Shown piece after piece: positions 24,039 through 31,146 of a DNA stretch of 32,749 nt. The notes below the pieces were generated by a model. The model saw only the letters and a list, made by a program, of their open reading frames with translations. It had not been told where the DNA came from and did not search any database. The number at the start of each line of letters is the position of its first letter. Within the stretch, counting starts at the first letter, position 1. Source of the DNA: Candidatus Margulisiibacteriota bacterium (GTDB lineage Bacteria > Margulisbacteria > WOR-1 > JAKLHX01 > JBAZKV01); the NCBI GenBank assembly GCA_041650635.1, contig JBAZKV010000018.1:1-32749 (forward strand). Reading direction: 5' to 3'. A program made the position numbers and the translations under genes.

Positions 24039-24067
24039 TTGACAAGTAAACATATGTTTACTATAAT
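24039..24067 (+). promoter_or_regulatory. Consensus sigma-70 promoter of lexA
   Basis: TTGACA (24039-24044), a 17-bp spacer and TATAAT (24062-24067) are all perfect. Predicted +1 is near 24074, leaving a 25-nt leader that holds the AAAGGAG ribosome site. The spacer is the LexA operator. Confidence 0.92.
24045..24062. promoter_or_regulatory. LexA operator (SOS box) overlapping the lexA promoter
   Basis: AGTAAACATATGTTTACT is a perfect 18-bp palindrome filling the -35/-10 spacer and touching the first base of the -10. Its core resembles the Gram-positive SOS box (GAACATATGTTC) but with AAAC/GTTT arms. The position is ideal for autorepression by the LexA encoded immediately downstream. Assignment to LexA is inference from position and symmetry. 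Confidence 0.85.
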
Positions 24068-24098
24068 TCAAAAAGCAACAAAAGAAAGGAGAAAAGCC

Positions 24099-24692
24099 AT
24101 GCAAGAGCTGACACCGCGGCAGAAGAGCATCTTTGATTATGTTTCGGAGTTCATCGAGGACAGGGGATTTGCCCCGTCCATAAGAGAGGTCTGCGATAAA
24201 TTCAAGATCAAGTCTACAAAGGCCATCCACAGCCATTTAAAGGCTCTTGAAGAAAAAGGCTGGATAAAGAGATCTTCAAACGCAAGAAGCATCGAAATAC
24301 TTGGCAGGCAAAGGGTGGTAAACCTTCCTTTGGTAGGGCAGGTGGCTGCCGGAAAACCAATACTGGCGGTTGAGAACATAGAGGATACTATACCCATAGC
24401 CTGGGACTTTGCCAAGAACATAAGGGACGGTTTTATCCTGAGGGTAAGAGGCGACAGCATGACGGAAGCCGGGATAAACGAGGGCGATCTTATAATGGTG
24501 AAGCCCCAGCCGGAAGCCAACAACGGGGACATAGTGGTAGCAATGGTGGACGACGGCGCCACGGTAAAAAGATATTTCAAGAGAAGCGACTGCATCATCC
24601 TTAACCCGGCAAACCCAAGATATAACCCCATCAGGGTGAGCAGGAATTTTAGGTTGGTAGGTAAGGTAATGGGATTGATACGCAGGTATTAA
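24099..24692 (+). CDS. lexA: SOS repressor LexA
   Basis: LexA represses DNA-damage genes until RecA-stimulated self-cleavage. ATG 24099 (197 aa, MQELTPRQKSIFDYV) has AAAGGAG 6 nt upstream; an in-frame ATG nearer the promoter would lie on the promoter itself. The winged-helix domain has FAPSIREVCDKFKIKSTKAI as recognition region. The cleavage bond is A84-G85 in VAAGKPILA. The catalytic dyad is S120 (RGDSMTEAGI) and K157 (DGATVKRYF), almost the E. coli numbering. The operator in its own promoter implies autoregulation. A 28-bp palindrome separates it from the next gene, and dinB follows. Confidence 0.98.
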   Translation: MQELTPRQKSIFDYVSEFIEDRGFAPSIREVCDKFKIKSTKAIHSHLKALEEKGWIKRSSNARSIEILGRQRVVNLPLVGQVAAGKPILAVENIEDTIPIAWDFAKNIRDGFILRVRGDSMTEAGINEGDLIMVKPQPEANNGDIVVAMVDDGATVKRYFKRSDCIILNPANPRYNPIRVSRNFRLVGKVMGLIRRY

Positions 24693-24705
24693 TTAAATTC
24701 ATGCA

Positions 24706-24733
24706 GTAGGGGCGGGTCGCGACCCGCCCCTAC
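24706..24733. repeat. Perfect 28-bp palindrome (RAYT-type REP candidate), copy 1
   Basis: The half-site GTAGGGGCGGGTCG is followed at once by its exact reverse complement. The same ends (GTAGGGGC...GCCCCTAC) occur at 27287-27314 and 31111-31138. This copy lies between lexA and the small gene at 24743, ending 9 nt before that ATG. There is no T-tract, so it is not a standard terminator. Confidence 0.9.
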
Positions 24734-24742
24734 CTATTAACA

Positions 24743-24961
24743 ATGCAAACAATCAAGGTCGCAACCATCTTCGATAAAGGGAAGATCAAGCCCGTGTGGT
24801 TTATAAATGACGGACGCAAGTATCTTGTAAGGGAAATAAATTACGAATGGGTAAAAAAGAACGGGGCGTCAAAGGTCCATCATTTTGCCGTAAGCGACGG
24901 AACGAACACCTTTGAACTGTCCTTTGACGACATTGAACTCATATGGAAGATAGAAGACTGA
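24743..24961 (+). CDS. Small conserved-looking protein between lexA and dinB
   Basis: A 72-residue, probably all-beta soluble protein (QTIKVATIFDKGKIKPVWFI ... DDIELIWKIED). It is rich in aromatic and charged residues, with no Cys and no membrane segment. The pattern KPVWF-x-x-x-GRKYLVREI...W, ending with HHFAVSDGTNTFELSFD, resembles small uncharacterised proteins encoded beside translesion polymerase genes (I think of the DUF6504 type), but I cannot confirm the family. Its 3' end overlaps dinB by 19 bp, so it is co-translated with the polymerase, and it lies downstream of the LexA-controlled promoter. No Shine-Dalgarno precedes the ATG, only the palindrome. A role in SOS mutagenesis is inference from position. 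Confidence 0.75.
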   Translation: MQTIKVATIFDKGKIKPVWFINDGRKYLVREINYEWVKKNGASKVHHFAVSDGTNTFELSFDDIELIWKIED

Positions 24962-26148
24962 TCCTTCATATCGACATGAACTCCTATTTTGCCTCGGTAG
25001 AGCAGGCTTGTGATCCTTTTCTTCGCGGAAAACCGGTTGCCGTGGGAGGCGGCATATCCAAAAGGACCGTCGTTGCCACGGCCTCTTATGAGGCCAGGGC
25101 AAGGGGCGTAAAGACCGCTATGTCCACCTGGGAGGCTCTTAGGATATGCCCCGACCTCATCGTGATAGAGGGCGACATGGCAAAGTATCTGCACACTACA
25201 AGAGAAATAGTGAAGATCTTTTACCGGTATACCGACCTTGTAGAAGAATTCTCTATAGACGAGGCGTTCCTGGATGTAACCGGAACTGCCGAAAGATTTG
25301 GAGGGGTCCTGCAGCTGTGCCGCAAGATAAAGGACGAGATAAAGAAAAAGTTCGGGCTTACCTGTTCGATAGGGGTCGCCCCTAACAAGCTTGTTGCAAA
25401 AGTGGCCAGCGGCATTCAAAAGCCTGACGGACTGGTGCTCATAGAAAAAGAGAACATTCCTCTGCTGCTAAAAAACCTCCTGGCAAAGGAACTGTGCGGA
25501 ATAGGGGAGCGGACGGATGAAATTCTTAAGAGGATGGGAATACGGACTTGCGGACAATTGGCAAATTATCCCGTCCAAAATCTCATAGAAAGGTTCGGCC
25601 TTGTACAGGGAGTGCGGCTTTCAAACATGGGGGAAGGTAAAGATGACAGCCCCGTTGCTCCCCAAAAGAACGGGAGCAATGCAAAGTCTATAAGCCATTC
25701 CTATACACTTCCGAAGAATGAGACAAGCCTTTCTGATGTCAAAAGTTATCTTTTGCAGCTTTGCGAACAGGCGGGGAGGAGAGCAAGAAAGCAAGGATAC
25801 AAAGGCTGTACTGTGTCTCTTTATGTAAGATACGCGGATTTTAGCGGTTACTGCAGACAAAAGAAACTCGGAGAACACATCAACGACGGGTTTGACCTGT
25901 ACAAGACGGCTCTGGCCCTGCTGCCAAAACCCCTGCAAAAACCGGTCCGCCTTGTAGGCATCAGCCTCTCCGGATTTATAAAAGGCATTGACCAGACAAG
26001 CCTTATAGAATACAGAGAGAACACTAAAAAGGCGCTTGAGGCAATGGACAAGATAAATGACAGGTTTGGTGAATTCAAAATAACAAGGGCCAGCATATTG
26101 CACAACAAGTTAAGAGAAAAGTGTGGAATGACAGCAAGACAAATCTGA
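24943..26148 (+). CDS. dinB: DNA polymerase IV (Y-family, translesion)
   Basis: An error-prone polymerase that extends past lesions during the SOS response. The 401-residue protein begins EDRRLILHIDMNSYFASVEQ (first catalytic Asp and steric gate region) and has EEFSIDEAFLDVTGT with the paired catalytic Asp/Glu. CSIGVAPNKLVAKVASG and IQKPDGLVLI close the palm. A helix-hairpin-helix thumb (LCGIGERTDEILKRMGIRTC) and the little-finger domain follow to about 350. The last 20 residues lack an obvious beta-clamp motif. It overlaps the small upstream gene by 19 bp and shares the lexA promoter. It ends in a repeat-rich, AT-rich gap. Confidence 0.97.
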   Translation: MEDRRLILHIDMNSYFASVEQACDPFLRGKPVAVGGGISKRTVVATASYEARARGVKTAMSTWEALRICPDLIVIEGDMAKYLHTTREIVKIFYRYTDLVEEFSIDEAFLDVTGTAERFGGVLQLCRKIKDEIKKKFGLTCSIGVAPNKLVAKVASGIQKPDGLVLIEKENIPLLLKNLLAKELCGIGERTDEILKRMGIRTCGQLANYPVQNLIERFGLVQGVRLSNMGEGKDDSPVAPQKNGSNAKSISHSYTLPKNETSLSDVKSYLLQLCEQAGRRARKQGYKGCTVSLYVRYADFSGYCRQKKLGEHINDGFDLYKTALALLPKPLQKPVRLVGISLSGFIKGIDQTSLIEYRENTKKALEAMDKINDRFGEFKITRASILHNKLREKCGMTARQI

Positions 26149-26152
26149 TTAT

Positions 26153-26272
26153 AAATCCTAAACCCCAAGCACTAAATCCTAAACAAACCACAATATTCAA
26201 ATCCCAAACATATAACAGAGGTGTTTAGAATTTTGGGTTTGGAATTTATTTAGGATCTAGAACTTAGGATTT
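26153..26272. repeat. AT-rich imperfect inverted repeat (MITE-like)
   Basis: The left part begins AAATCCTAAA and repeats TAAATCCTAAA. The right part ends TTAGGATTT and contains TTTAGGAT, so the ends are complementary with many internal mismatches (for example AAATCCCAAAC against GTTTGG/GGGTTT). It fills the gap between dinB and the AlbA_2 gene. There is no coding capacity. Similar decayed TAAATCCTAAA arrays are common in uncultured bacterial genomes. Confidence 0.6.
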
Positions 26273-26277
26273 AAAAA

Positions 26278-26904
26278 TTAGTCTTCTGCGTTCGGCGGCA
26301 GTATGTACCTGGTAGACCTTCCGGCCCCCTGACACAGCAGGATCTTCTTGTCCGAGAGCATCGTCAGTTCAAGGTGGGCAGTCTTGTGGGAGATGCCGAA
26401 CATCTCTCTGTATTCCTTGTTAGAGATGCTGCCATGCTCCGAGATATAATCAAGGGCTCTCTTCTGCCTCTTGTTAAGACCCTTGCCCGCCCAGGGACTG
26501 GTTATTTCCTGTTCTTCTCTTTCTTTGGCCGGCCTAGAGACATCGCCGTCCCTTATGTAGCAGATGTCATCGGTCTTGTAGGGTTTTTCGTCACCCTCGT
26601 GGATGTTTATGACCGCTATCTTTTTACCGCTGCGCTCAAAAAGCTCCACGGCCGGCTTTATATGAGGTTTGCACTTTGATTCGCCGATGTCAGAAAGCCA
26701 GGACACAAAATCCTGTCCGGGTTCTATCCCGATAAAATGCTTGTTCTTGTCGTCTATGCCGAGGATGAACTTACCGCCGTCGCAGTTTGAAAAGGCGACA
26801 AATTCCCTTGCGATATCGTCCTCAGGAGGGATCGCCTTTTCAAATTCAAGGGACTGTCCCTCTCCCTGCTCCAGCAGTTCTACTATTTCTTCCCAGTTAA
26901 CCAT
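26278..26904 (-). CDS. AlbA_2 (Schlafen-like) domain protein with winged helix-turn-helix
   Basis: A putative transcriptional regulator of 208 residues. ATG 26904 (MVNWEEIVELLEQGEGQSLE) is chosen because the AlbA_2 domain starts there and an extended -10 lies just upstream; a longer frame would run through that promoter. N-terminal AlbA_2 domain (about 1-120) has GQSLEFEKA, FVAFSNCDGGKFILGIDDKN and CYIRDGDVSRPA. The C-terminal winged helix (about 142-205) has GLNKRQKRALDYISEHGSIS and YREMFGISHKTAHLELTMLS. Such proteins are usually predicted regulators; the ligand is unknown. It is divergent from the transposase gene and may be part of an accessory insertion. Confidence 0.85.
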   Translation of the reverse strand: MVNWEEIVELLEQGEGQSLEFEKAIPPEDDIAREFVAFSNCDGGKFILGIDDKNKHFIGIEPGQDFVSWLSDIGESKCKPHIKPAVELFERSGKKIAVINIHEGDEKPYKTDDICYIRDGDVSRPAKEREEQEITSPWAGKGLNKRQKRALDYISEHGSISNKEYREMFGISHKTAHLELTMLSDKKILLCQGAGRSTRYILPPNAED

Positions 26905-26912
26905 CGATTTTA

Positions 26913-26921
26913 AATATATCA
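26913..26921 (-). promoter_or_regulatory. Extended -10 promoter of the AlbA_2 gene (near-leaderless)
   Basis: The minus strand reads TGATATATT, with TATATT at 26918-26913. Predicted +1 is near 26906, 2 nt before the ATG at 26904, with no Shine-Dalgarno. Confidence 0.6.
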
Positions 26922-27010
26922 TAAGGTGCCGAAAAATACCACACCCCCGCATATGACACACCGGACGCATCAGGGATATGCCTGGCGCCGGAATTGCTGG
27001 GATGTTGGAC

Positions 27011-27553
27011 ATGATGGCATTTGAAAAACACGACAGGGGATCGATCCGGTTGCAGGGATTTGATTACAGCCGACCCGGTGCATATTACATAACAATATGT
27101 GCATATAAACACAAATGTTTGTTCGGAAAAATAATCAACAAAAAAATGGTTTTGAATGAATATGGGAATGTGGTAAAAACGGAATGGTTAAAAACACCCG
27201 TCATTCGTCCGGAAATTAAATTGGACGAATACATCATAATGCCGGACCATATGCATGGAATTGTACGGATTGATTGCCCGATGGTAGTAGGGGCACGCGG
27301 CCGCGTGCCCCTACAAAACGGTACGCAATACCAAAAATGGCAACATATACAACCAAAATCGATCCCATCGTTTGTTTTGGGTTTCAAATCATCCGCAACC
27401 AAACAAATCAACACCATACGCAAAACCCCGAAATTATCGGTTTGGCAACGCAATTATTATGAACATGTGATCCGTGATTATATTCAATTGGAAAGTATCC
27501 GTAAATATATCATCAATAACCCTGCAAAATGGAAAAAATGGACATATTTATAA
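27011..27553 (+). CDS. REP-associated tyrosine transposase (RAYT, Y1/HUH family)
   Basis: A single-strand DNA transposase related to IS200/IS605 TnpA. Domestic RAYTs are linked to spread of repetitive extragenic palindromes. From ATG 27011 it has 180 residues, with the typical N-terminus RGSIRLQGFDYSRPGAYYIT. The HUH motif H80-M-H82 is in IIMPDHMHGIV, and the catalytic Tyr lies in WQRNYYEHVIRD (Y149 or Y150). No Shine-Dalgarno is clear, and ATG 27014, 27002 or 26978 are alternatives. Codons are markedly more AT-rich than in neighbouring genes, which suggests transfer. Residues 93-102 are encoded by a perfect 28-bp palindrome of the family also found at 24706 and 31111. The 3' end overlaps comF by 25 bp. 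Confidence 0.92.
   Translation: MMAFEKHDRGSIRLQGFDYSRPGAYYITICAYKHKCLFGKIINKKMVLNEYGNVVKTEWLKTPVIRPEIKLDEYIIMPDHMHGIVRIDCPMVVGARGRVPLQNGTQYQKWQHIQPKSIPSFVLGFKSSATKQINTIRKTPKLSVWQRNYYEHVIRDYIQLESIRKYIINNPAKWKKWTYL
27287..27314. repeat. Perfect 28-bp palindrome (RAYT-type REP candidate), copy 2, inside the transposase gene
   Basis: GTAGGGGCACGCGG is followed by its exact reverse complement. It is translated in frame as VGARGRVPL within the RAYT, between the HUH motif and the catalytic Tyr. The ends match the copies at 24706-24733 and 31111-31138; the central 12 bp differ. Confidence 0.9.
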
Positions 27554-28158
27554 AAATATTTAATTGCATATTGAACATTATATTCCCTCCCAAATGCTGC
27601 ATCTGCGGCATGATAGGGGACGATGCGTTTTGCCCTGAATGCGTTTCCCAGATCAAATACACTACCTATGAAGGAGGGATGACATCGTCCGCCGCCATTT
27701 ATGAAGGCGTGATCAAAAAGGCGATCAAGAAATTGAAATTCAATAAAAAGAAACGATTGGCTCCTGTCCTGTCAAAAATAATGCTGAACAGCCTTCCGTT
27801 CTCTGGCTTTGATGTCATAGTCCCTGTCCCCCTGCACAGAGACAGACTTAGAAAAAGGGGGTTCAACCAGTCGCAACTTTTGGCAAAAGATATTTCTGAG
27901 TTTTGTAAAGCGCCGCTGCTCACGGAAGTCCTAATAAGACAAAGACCTACAACTCCTCAGTTTGGCCTTGACAAAGCCAAAAGGGTCCCCAATGTTAAGG
28001 GGGCTTTCTGTGTAAAGCAGCCTGATATGATAAAAGGAAAGGCAGTTCTGCTGGTTGATGACATATTGACCACCGGCGCCACGACTCTGGAATGCAAAAA
28101 AGAGCTTTTATCCTGGGGAGCGGCAGAAGTCTTTATATATACTCTTTCAAAAGCTTAG
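27529..28158 (+). CDS. comF: ComF family phosphoribosyltransferase-like protein
   Basis: ComF-type proteins take part in DNA uptake and in single-strand DNA handling during natural transformation; the fold is a type I phosphoribosyltransferase. The 209-residue protein has an N-terminal zinc ribbon IIFPPKCCICGM...FCPECV (about 18-40). Then come VIVPVPLHRDRLRKRGFNQ (about 94-112) and the PRPP loop VLLVDDILTTGATT (about 173-186). Length is usual. ATG 27529 overlaps the transposase 3' end by 25 bp (ATG 27538 is an alternative), and no Shine-Dalgarno is seen. The first 60 bp are as AT-rich as the transposase. No other competence gene is in the window. Confidence 0.95.
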   Translation: MEKMDIFIKIFNCILNIIFPPKCCICGMIGDDAFCPECVSQIKYTTYEGGMTSSAAIYEGVIKKAIKKLKFNKKKRLAPVLSKIMLNSLPFSGFDVIVPVPLHRDRLRKRGFNQSQLLAKDISEFCKAPLLTEVLIRQRPTTPQFGLDKAKRVPNVKGAFCVKQPDMIKGKAVLLVDDILTTGATTLECKKELLSWGAAEVFIYTLSKA

Positions 28159-28172
28159 CATCTATGGCGTTG

Positions 28173-28181
28173 TGATATAAT
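28173..28181 (+). promoter_or_regulatory. Extended -10 promoter of hpf-secA
   Basis: TGATATAAT with TATAAT at 28176-28181. Predicted +1 is near 28188, followed by AAGGAGG at 28197-28203, 5 nt before ATG 28209. No strong -35 is seen. Confidence 0.7.
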
Positions 28182-28208
28182 TTAGCTATAAAATCCAAGG
28201 AGGAAGAC

Positions 28209-28580
28209 ATGCAGATCAATTATAAGGGACACGGGTTGGAGATGACCGATGCTTTAAAAGATTACGCGGTAAAAAAACTGCAGAAGATCGAGCATTTTTT
28301 CCACAATGTACAGCAGATAGACATCGAGCTGGAATTCAGCAAGATAAGGGAAGCCGCCAAAAACCAGATAGCCAAGGTCACCGTCTGGGCTTCGGGGACC
28401 AAGCTTCACGCCATAGAAGAGACCGGGGATATGTACGCATCGATAGACCTCGTGGTGGACAAGATAGACCACCAGATCAAGAAGTTCAAGGAAAAACTGG
28501 TCCACGAAAAAAGGCGTGAATCGTCCAAAGAAAAGCATCATATCATCGAAAACCTCGACCGGGAACAACCGGCGGAATAA
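28209..28580 (+). CDS. hpf: Ribosome hibernation promoting factor (HPF/RaiA family)
   Basis: This protein binds the decoding site of idle 30S or 70S ribosomes and stops translation when growth slows. The 123-residue protein has the beta-alpha-beta-beta-beta-alpha S30AE domain: MQINYKGHGLEMTDALKDYA, KKLQKIEHFF, then LHAIEETGDMYASIDLVVDK and IDHQIKKFKEKLVHEKRR. It ends with a short charged tail, so it is the short form without the C-terminal dimerisation domain of long HPF. It would not by itself be expected to make 100S dimers in the long-HPF way. It has its own promoter and strong Shine-Dalgarno. The stop TAA is followed immediately by the secA ATG, so the two are co-transcribed, a gene pairing also seen in other bacteria. 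Confidence 0.95.
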   Translation: MQINYKGHGLEMTDALKDYAVKKLQKIEHFFHNVQQIDIELEFSKIREAAKNQIAKVTVWASGTKLHAIEETGDMYASIDLVVDKIDHQIKKFKEKLVHEKRRESSKEKHHIIENLDREQPAE

Positions 28581-31097
28581 ATGCTCTTAAAACTAATCGC
28601 GAGGCTGCTGGGGGTATCCTCGGAGAAAAAACTCAAGGAACTCCGGAATTCCGTTGACAGGATAAACTCCTTTGAAGCTGACCTTAAACAGCTGACCGAT
28701 GCGGAACTTTCTTCTAAGACAGCGGAATTCAGAAAACATCTTCAGAAAGGCGCCTCCCTGGACGATCTTCTGCCCGAAGCTTTTGCGGTAGTAAGGGAAG
28801 CCTCTGTGCGCACCATCGGGCTCAGGCATTTTGATGTCCAGCTGCTGGGCGGCATAGTTCTGCATCAGGGTAAGATAGCCGAGATGAGAACAGGCGAAGG
28901 AAAAACGCTTGTTGCGACCCTTGCGCTGTACCTTAATGCTCTTACGGGAAAGGGCTGCCATCTGATCACTGTAAATGACTACCTGGCCAAAAGGGACAGC
29001 GAATGGATGGGGCCTATCTACAAGTTCCTCGGGCTTTCCGTCGGCCTTATCCAGAACGGGATGGGATACGAAGAAAGAAGAAAGGCCTACTCCTGCGACA
29101 TAACCTACGGAACAAATAACGAATACGGCTTTGACTACCTGCGCGACAATATGGCTTCTTCTATCGAAGAATGCGTACAAAGAGAGTTGAACTTTGCCAT
29201 TGTTGACGAGGTAGACAGCATCCTGATAGACGAGGCAAGGACCCCCCTGATAATTTCCGGCACTGTCGAGGAGGATGTTTCTCTTTACTTTAAGGCCGAC
29301 CAGATAGCCAGAAAGCTCCAGAAAACAGCGGATTTTACGATAGACGAAAAGACCAAGAACGCGATCATGACCGAAACAGGCATCAAAAAGGCAGAAAAAC
29401 TCGCGGGGATAGCAAGCCTTTATGATGTCGAGAACATGGAACTGGCGCACTCAATAATAGAATCGCTCAAGGCCCATCACGCCTTTTCTAAGGATGTAGA
29501 CTACATTGTCAAGGACGGCGAGATAGTTATTGTGGATGAATTTACAGGCCGGCTTATGACAGGCAGGCGCTACAGCGAAGGATTGCATCAGGCAATAGAG
29601 GCCAAAGAAGGGGTCCAGATAAGGAGCGAGAGCCAGACCCTGGCCACGATCACTTTTCAGAACTATTTCAGGCTCTATAACAAATTATCCGGTATGACCG
29701 GGACCGCAATGACCGAAGAGGCCGAGTTCATCAAGATCTACAAGATGGAAGTGCTTGAAATACCCACCCACATGAAGATGGTAAGGCAGGACTTTCCGGA
29801 TATGGTCTACAAGTCAAAAAAAGAGAAGTTCACCGCTATAGCCGAAGAGATAAAGAACTCCTATGAAACGGGCCGGCCTGTTCTGGTGGGCACGATCTCG
29901 ATAGAAAATTCGGAACTGGTTTCCCAGATGATAAAAAGAAAAGGAGTCCCTCACCATGTGCTTAACGCCAAACAGCACGAAAAAGAAGCCGAGATAGTGG
30001 CCAAGGCAGGTCAAAAAGGCGCCGTTACCATCGCCACCAACATGGCCGGAAGAGGAACGGACATTGTTCTGGGGGAAGGCGTCAAGGAACTCGGGGGACT
30101 GCACATAATAGGGTCCGAGAGGCACGAATCCCGAAGGATAGACAACCAGTTGAGGGGCCGCTCAGGAAGGCAGGGAGACCCGGGTTCCTCACGGTTCTAT
30201 GTTTCGCTCGAGGATGACCTGATGAGGCTGTTCGGAGGGCAAAGGATCCAGAATATAATGAACCGCCTCGGAATGGAAGAGGGGACCCCGATAGAGCACG
30301 GGCTGGTCTCAAGCGCAATAGAGCGGGCACAGAAAAAAGTTGAACAGTACCATTTTTCCATAAGAAAGCAGGTCTTGGACTACGACGATGTGATGAACAA
30401 ACAGAGAGGAGCGATCTACGGGCTGCGCAGGAGGATACTCGAAAAGCGGGACCTGTCCGAAAAGATCTTCGAGATGATATCAGCAGTCGCCTCCGAACTG
30501 GTGGACCAGGCGATACCTCCCAAGATCCATCCCGACGAATGGGACATAGACAGCCTTGAAGCTTCGGTCAGAGAGGTACTGCCGCAGGGAGTACAGATAA
30601 AAGGCCTAAAGGAGCACAAAACAAAGGAACTTCTTGTTTCATCTATAGAAGAAGCTTTAAGACAGGCGTATGAGGCAAGACAGTCCCAGGTAGGACCGCA
30701 GAACATGGGGGACCTTGAGCGTTTTGTAATGCTGCGCACTATAGACGATCACTGGATAGACCAGCTTCACAATATGGATTCCCTGCGGGACGGGATAGGG
30801 CTAAGGGCCTGGGGACAGAGAGATCCTCTGATAGAGTACAAGATAGAGGCTTACAACATGTTCCAGGCAATGATGTCTTCGGCAAGAAAAGATATCCTCA
30901 GCCTGTTGTTCAAGCTCCAGATAGTGCAGGCTGCGGAGCCCGTCAAGCCCAAGATAAAATCAATGTCCTACGGGGCTCCTGACCAAGCAAGGGCCATTGC
31001 TCCCGTGGTCAAGGGCGAAAAGACAGGAAGAAACGACCCGTGCCCCTGCGGAAGCGGAAAAAAATACAAGAAATGCTGCATGGGAAAGGGCACGTAA
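28581..31097 (+). CDS. secA: Preprotein translocase ATPase SecA
   Basis: The motor that drives unfolded preproteins through SecYEG. The 838-residue protein has Walker A MRTGEGKTLVATL (about 98-110), Walker B and DEAD-like VDEVDSILIDEARTPLIISG, and the helicase motif TNMAGRGTDIVLG with GRSGRQGDPGSSRFYVSLED. The scaffold region has YDDVMNKQRGAIYGLR. The C-terminal zinc-binding SEC-C motif GRNDPCPCGSGKKYKKCC, a SecB and ribosome contact in other species, is intact. The ATG follows the hpf stop with no gap. A 28-bp palindrome follows the stop codon, and prfB comes next. Confidence 0.98.
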   Translation: MLLKLIARLLGVSSEKKLKELRNSVDRINSFEADLKQLTDAELSSKTAEFRKHLQKGASLDDLLPEAFAVVREASVRTIGLRHFDVQLLGGIVLHQGKIAEMRTGEGKTLVATLALYLNALTGKGCHLITVNDYLAKRDSEWMGPIYKFLGLSVGLIQNGMGYEERRKAYSCDITYGTNNEYGFDYLRDNMASSIEECVQRELNFAIVDEVDSILIDEARTPLIISGTVEEDVSLYFKADQIARKLQKTADFTIDEKTKNAIMTETGIKKAEKLAGIASLYDVENMELAHSIIESLKAHHAFSKDVDYIVKDGEIVIVDEFTGRLMTGRRYSEGLHQAIEAKEGVQIRSESQTLATITFQNYFRLYNKLSGMTGTAMTEEAEFIKIYKMEVLEIPTHMKMVRQDFPDMVYKSKKEKFTAIAEEIKNSYETGRPVLVGTISIENSELVSQMIKRKGVPHHVLNAKQHEKEAEIVAKAGQKGAVTIATNMAGRGTDIVLGEGVKELGGLHIIGSERHESRRIDNQLRGRSGRQGDPGSSRFYVSLEDDLMRLFGGQRIQNIMNRLGMEEGTPIEHGLVSSAIERAQKKVEQYHFSIRKQVLDYDDVMNKQRGAIYGLRRRILEKRDLSEKIFEMISAVASELVDQAIPPKIHPDEWDIDSLEASVREVLPQGVQIKGLKEHKTKELLVSSIEEALRQAYEARQSQVGPQNMGDLERFVMLRTIDDHWIDQLHNMDSLRDGIGLRAWGQRDPLIEYKIEAYNMFQAMMSSARKDILSLLFKLQIVQAAEPVKPKIKSMSYGAPDQARAIAPVVKGEKTGRNDPCPCGSGKKYKKCCMGKGT

Positions 31098-31110
31098 TAT
31101 TGATTGTATT

Positions 31111-31138
31111 GTAGGGGCAGGTCGCGACCTGCCCCTAC
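31111..31138. repeat. Perfect 28-bp palindrome (RAYT-type REP candidate), copy 3
   Basis: GTAGGGGCAGGTCG is followed by its exact reverse complement. It differs from copy 1 by one base per half-site. It lies 13 bp after the secA stop and ends 8 nt before the prfB ATG. No T-tract follows. Confidence 0.9.
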
Positions 31139-31146
31139 CGATCATA

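Noticed and set aside
24706..24733. 28-bp palindromes read as Rho-independent terminators
   Set aside because: The stems are perfect but none is followed by a T-tract, one lies inside a coding gene, and two sit directly before start codons.
28593..29450. Antisense open frame (285 codons) within secA
   Set aside because: It is fully covered by the conserved motor domain of SecA and encodes no recognisable motifs, so it is a shadow frame.
30997..31146. N-terminal extension of prfB into secA
   Set aside because: It reads the secA zinc-motif region and the palindrome out of frame and has no resemblance to RF2.
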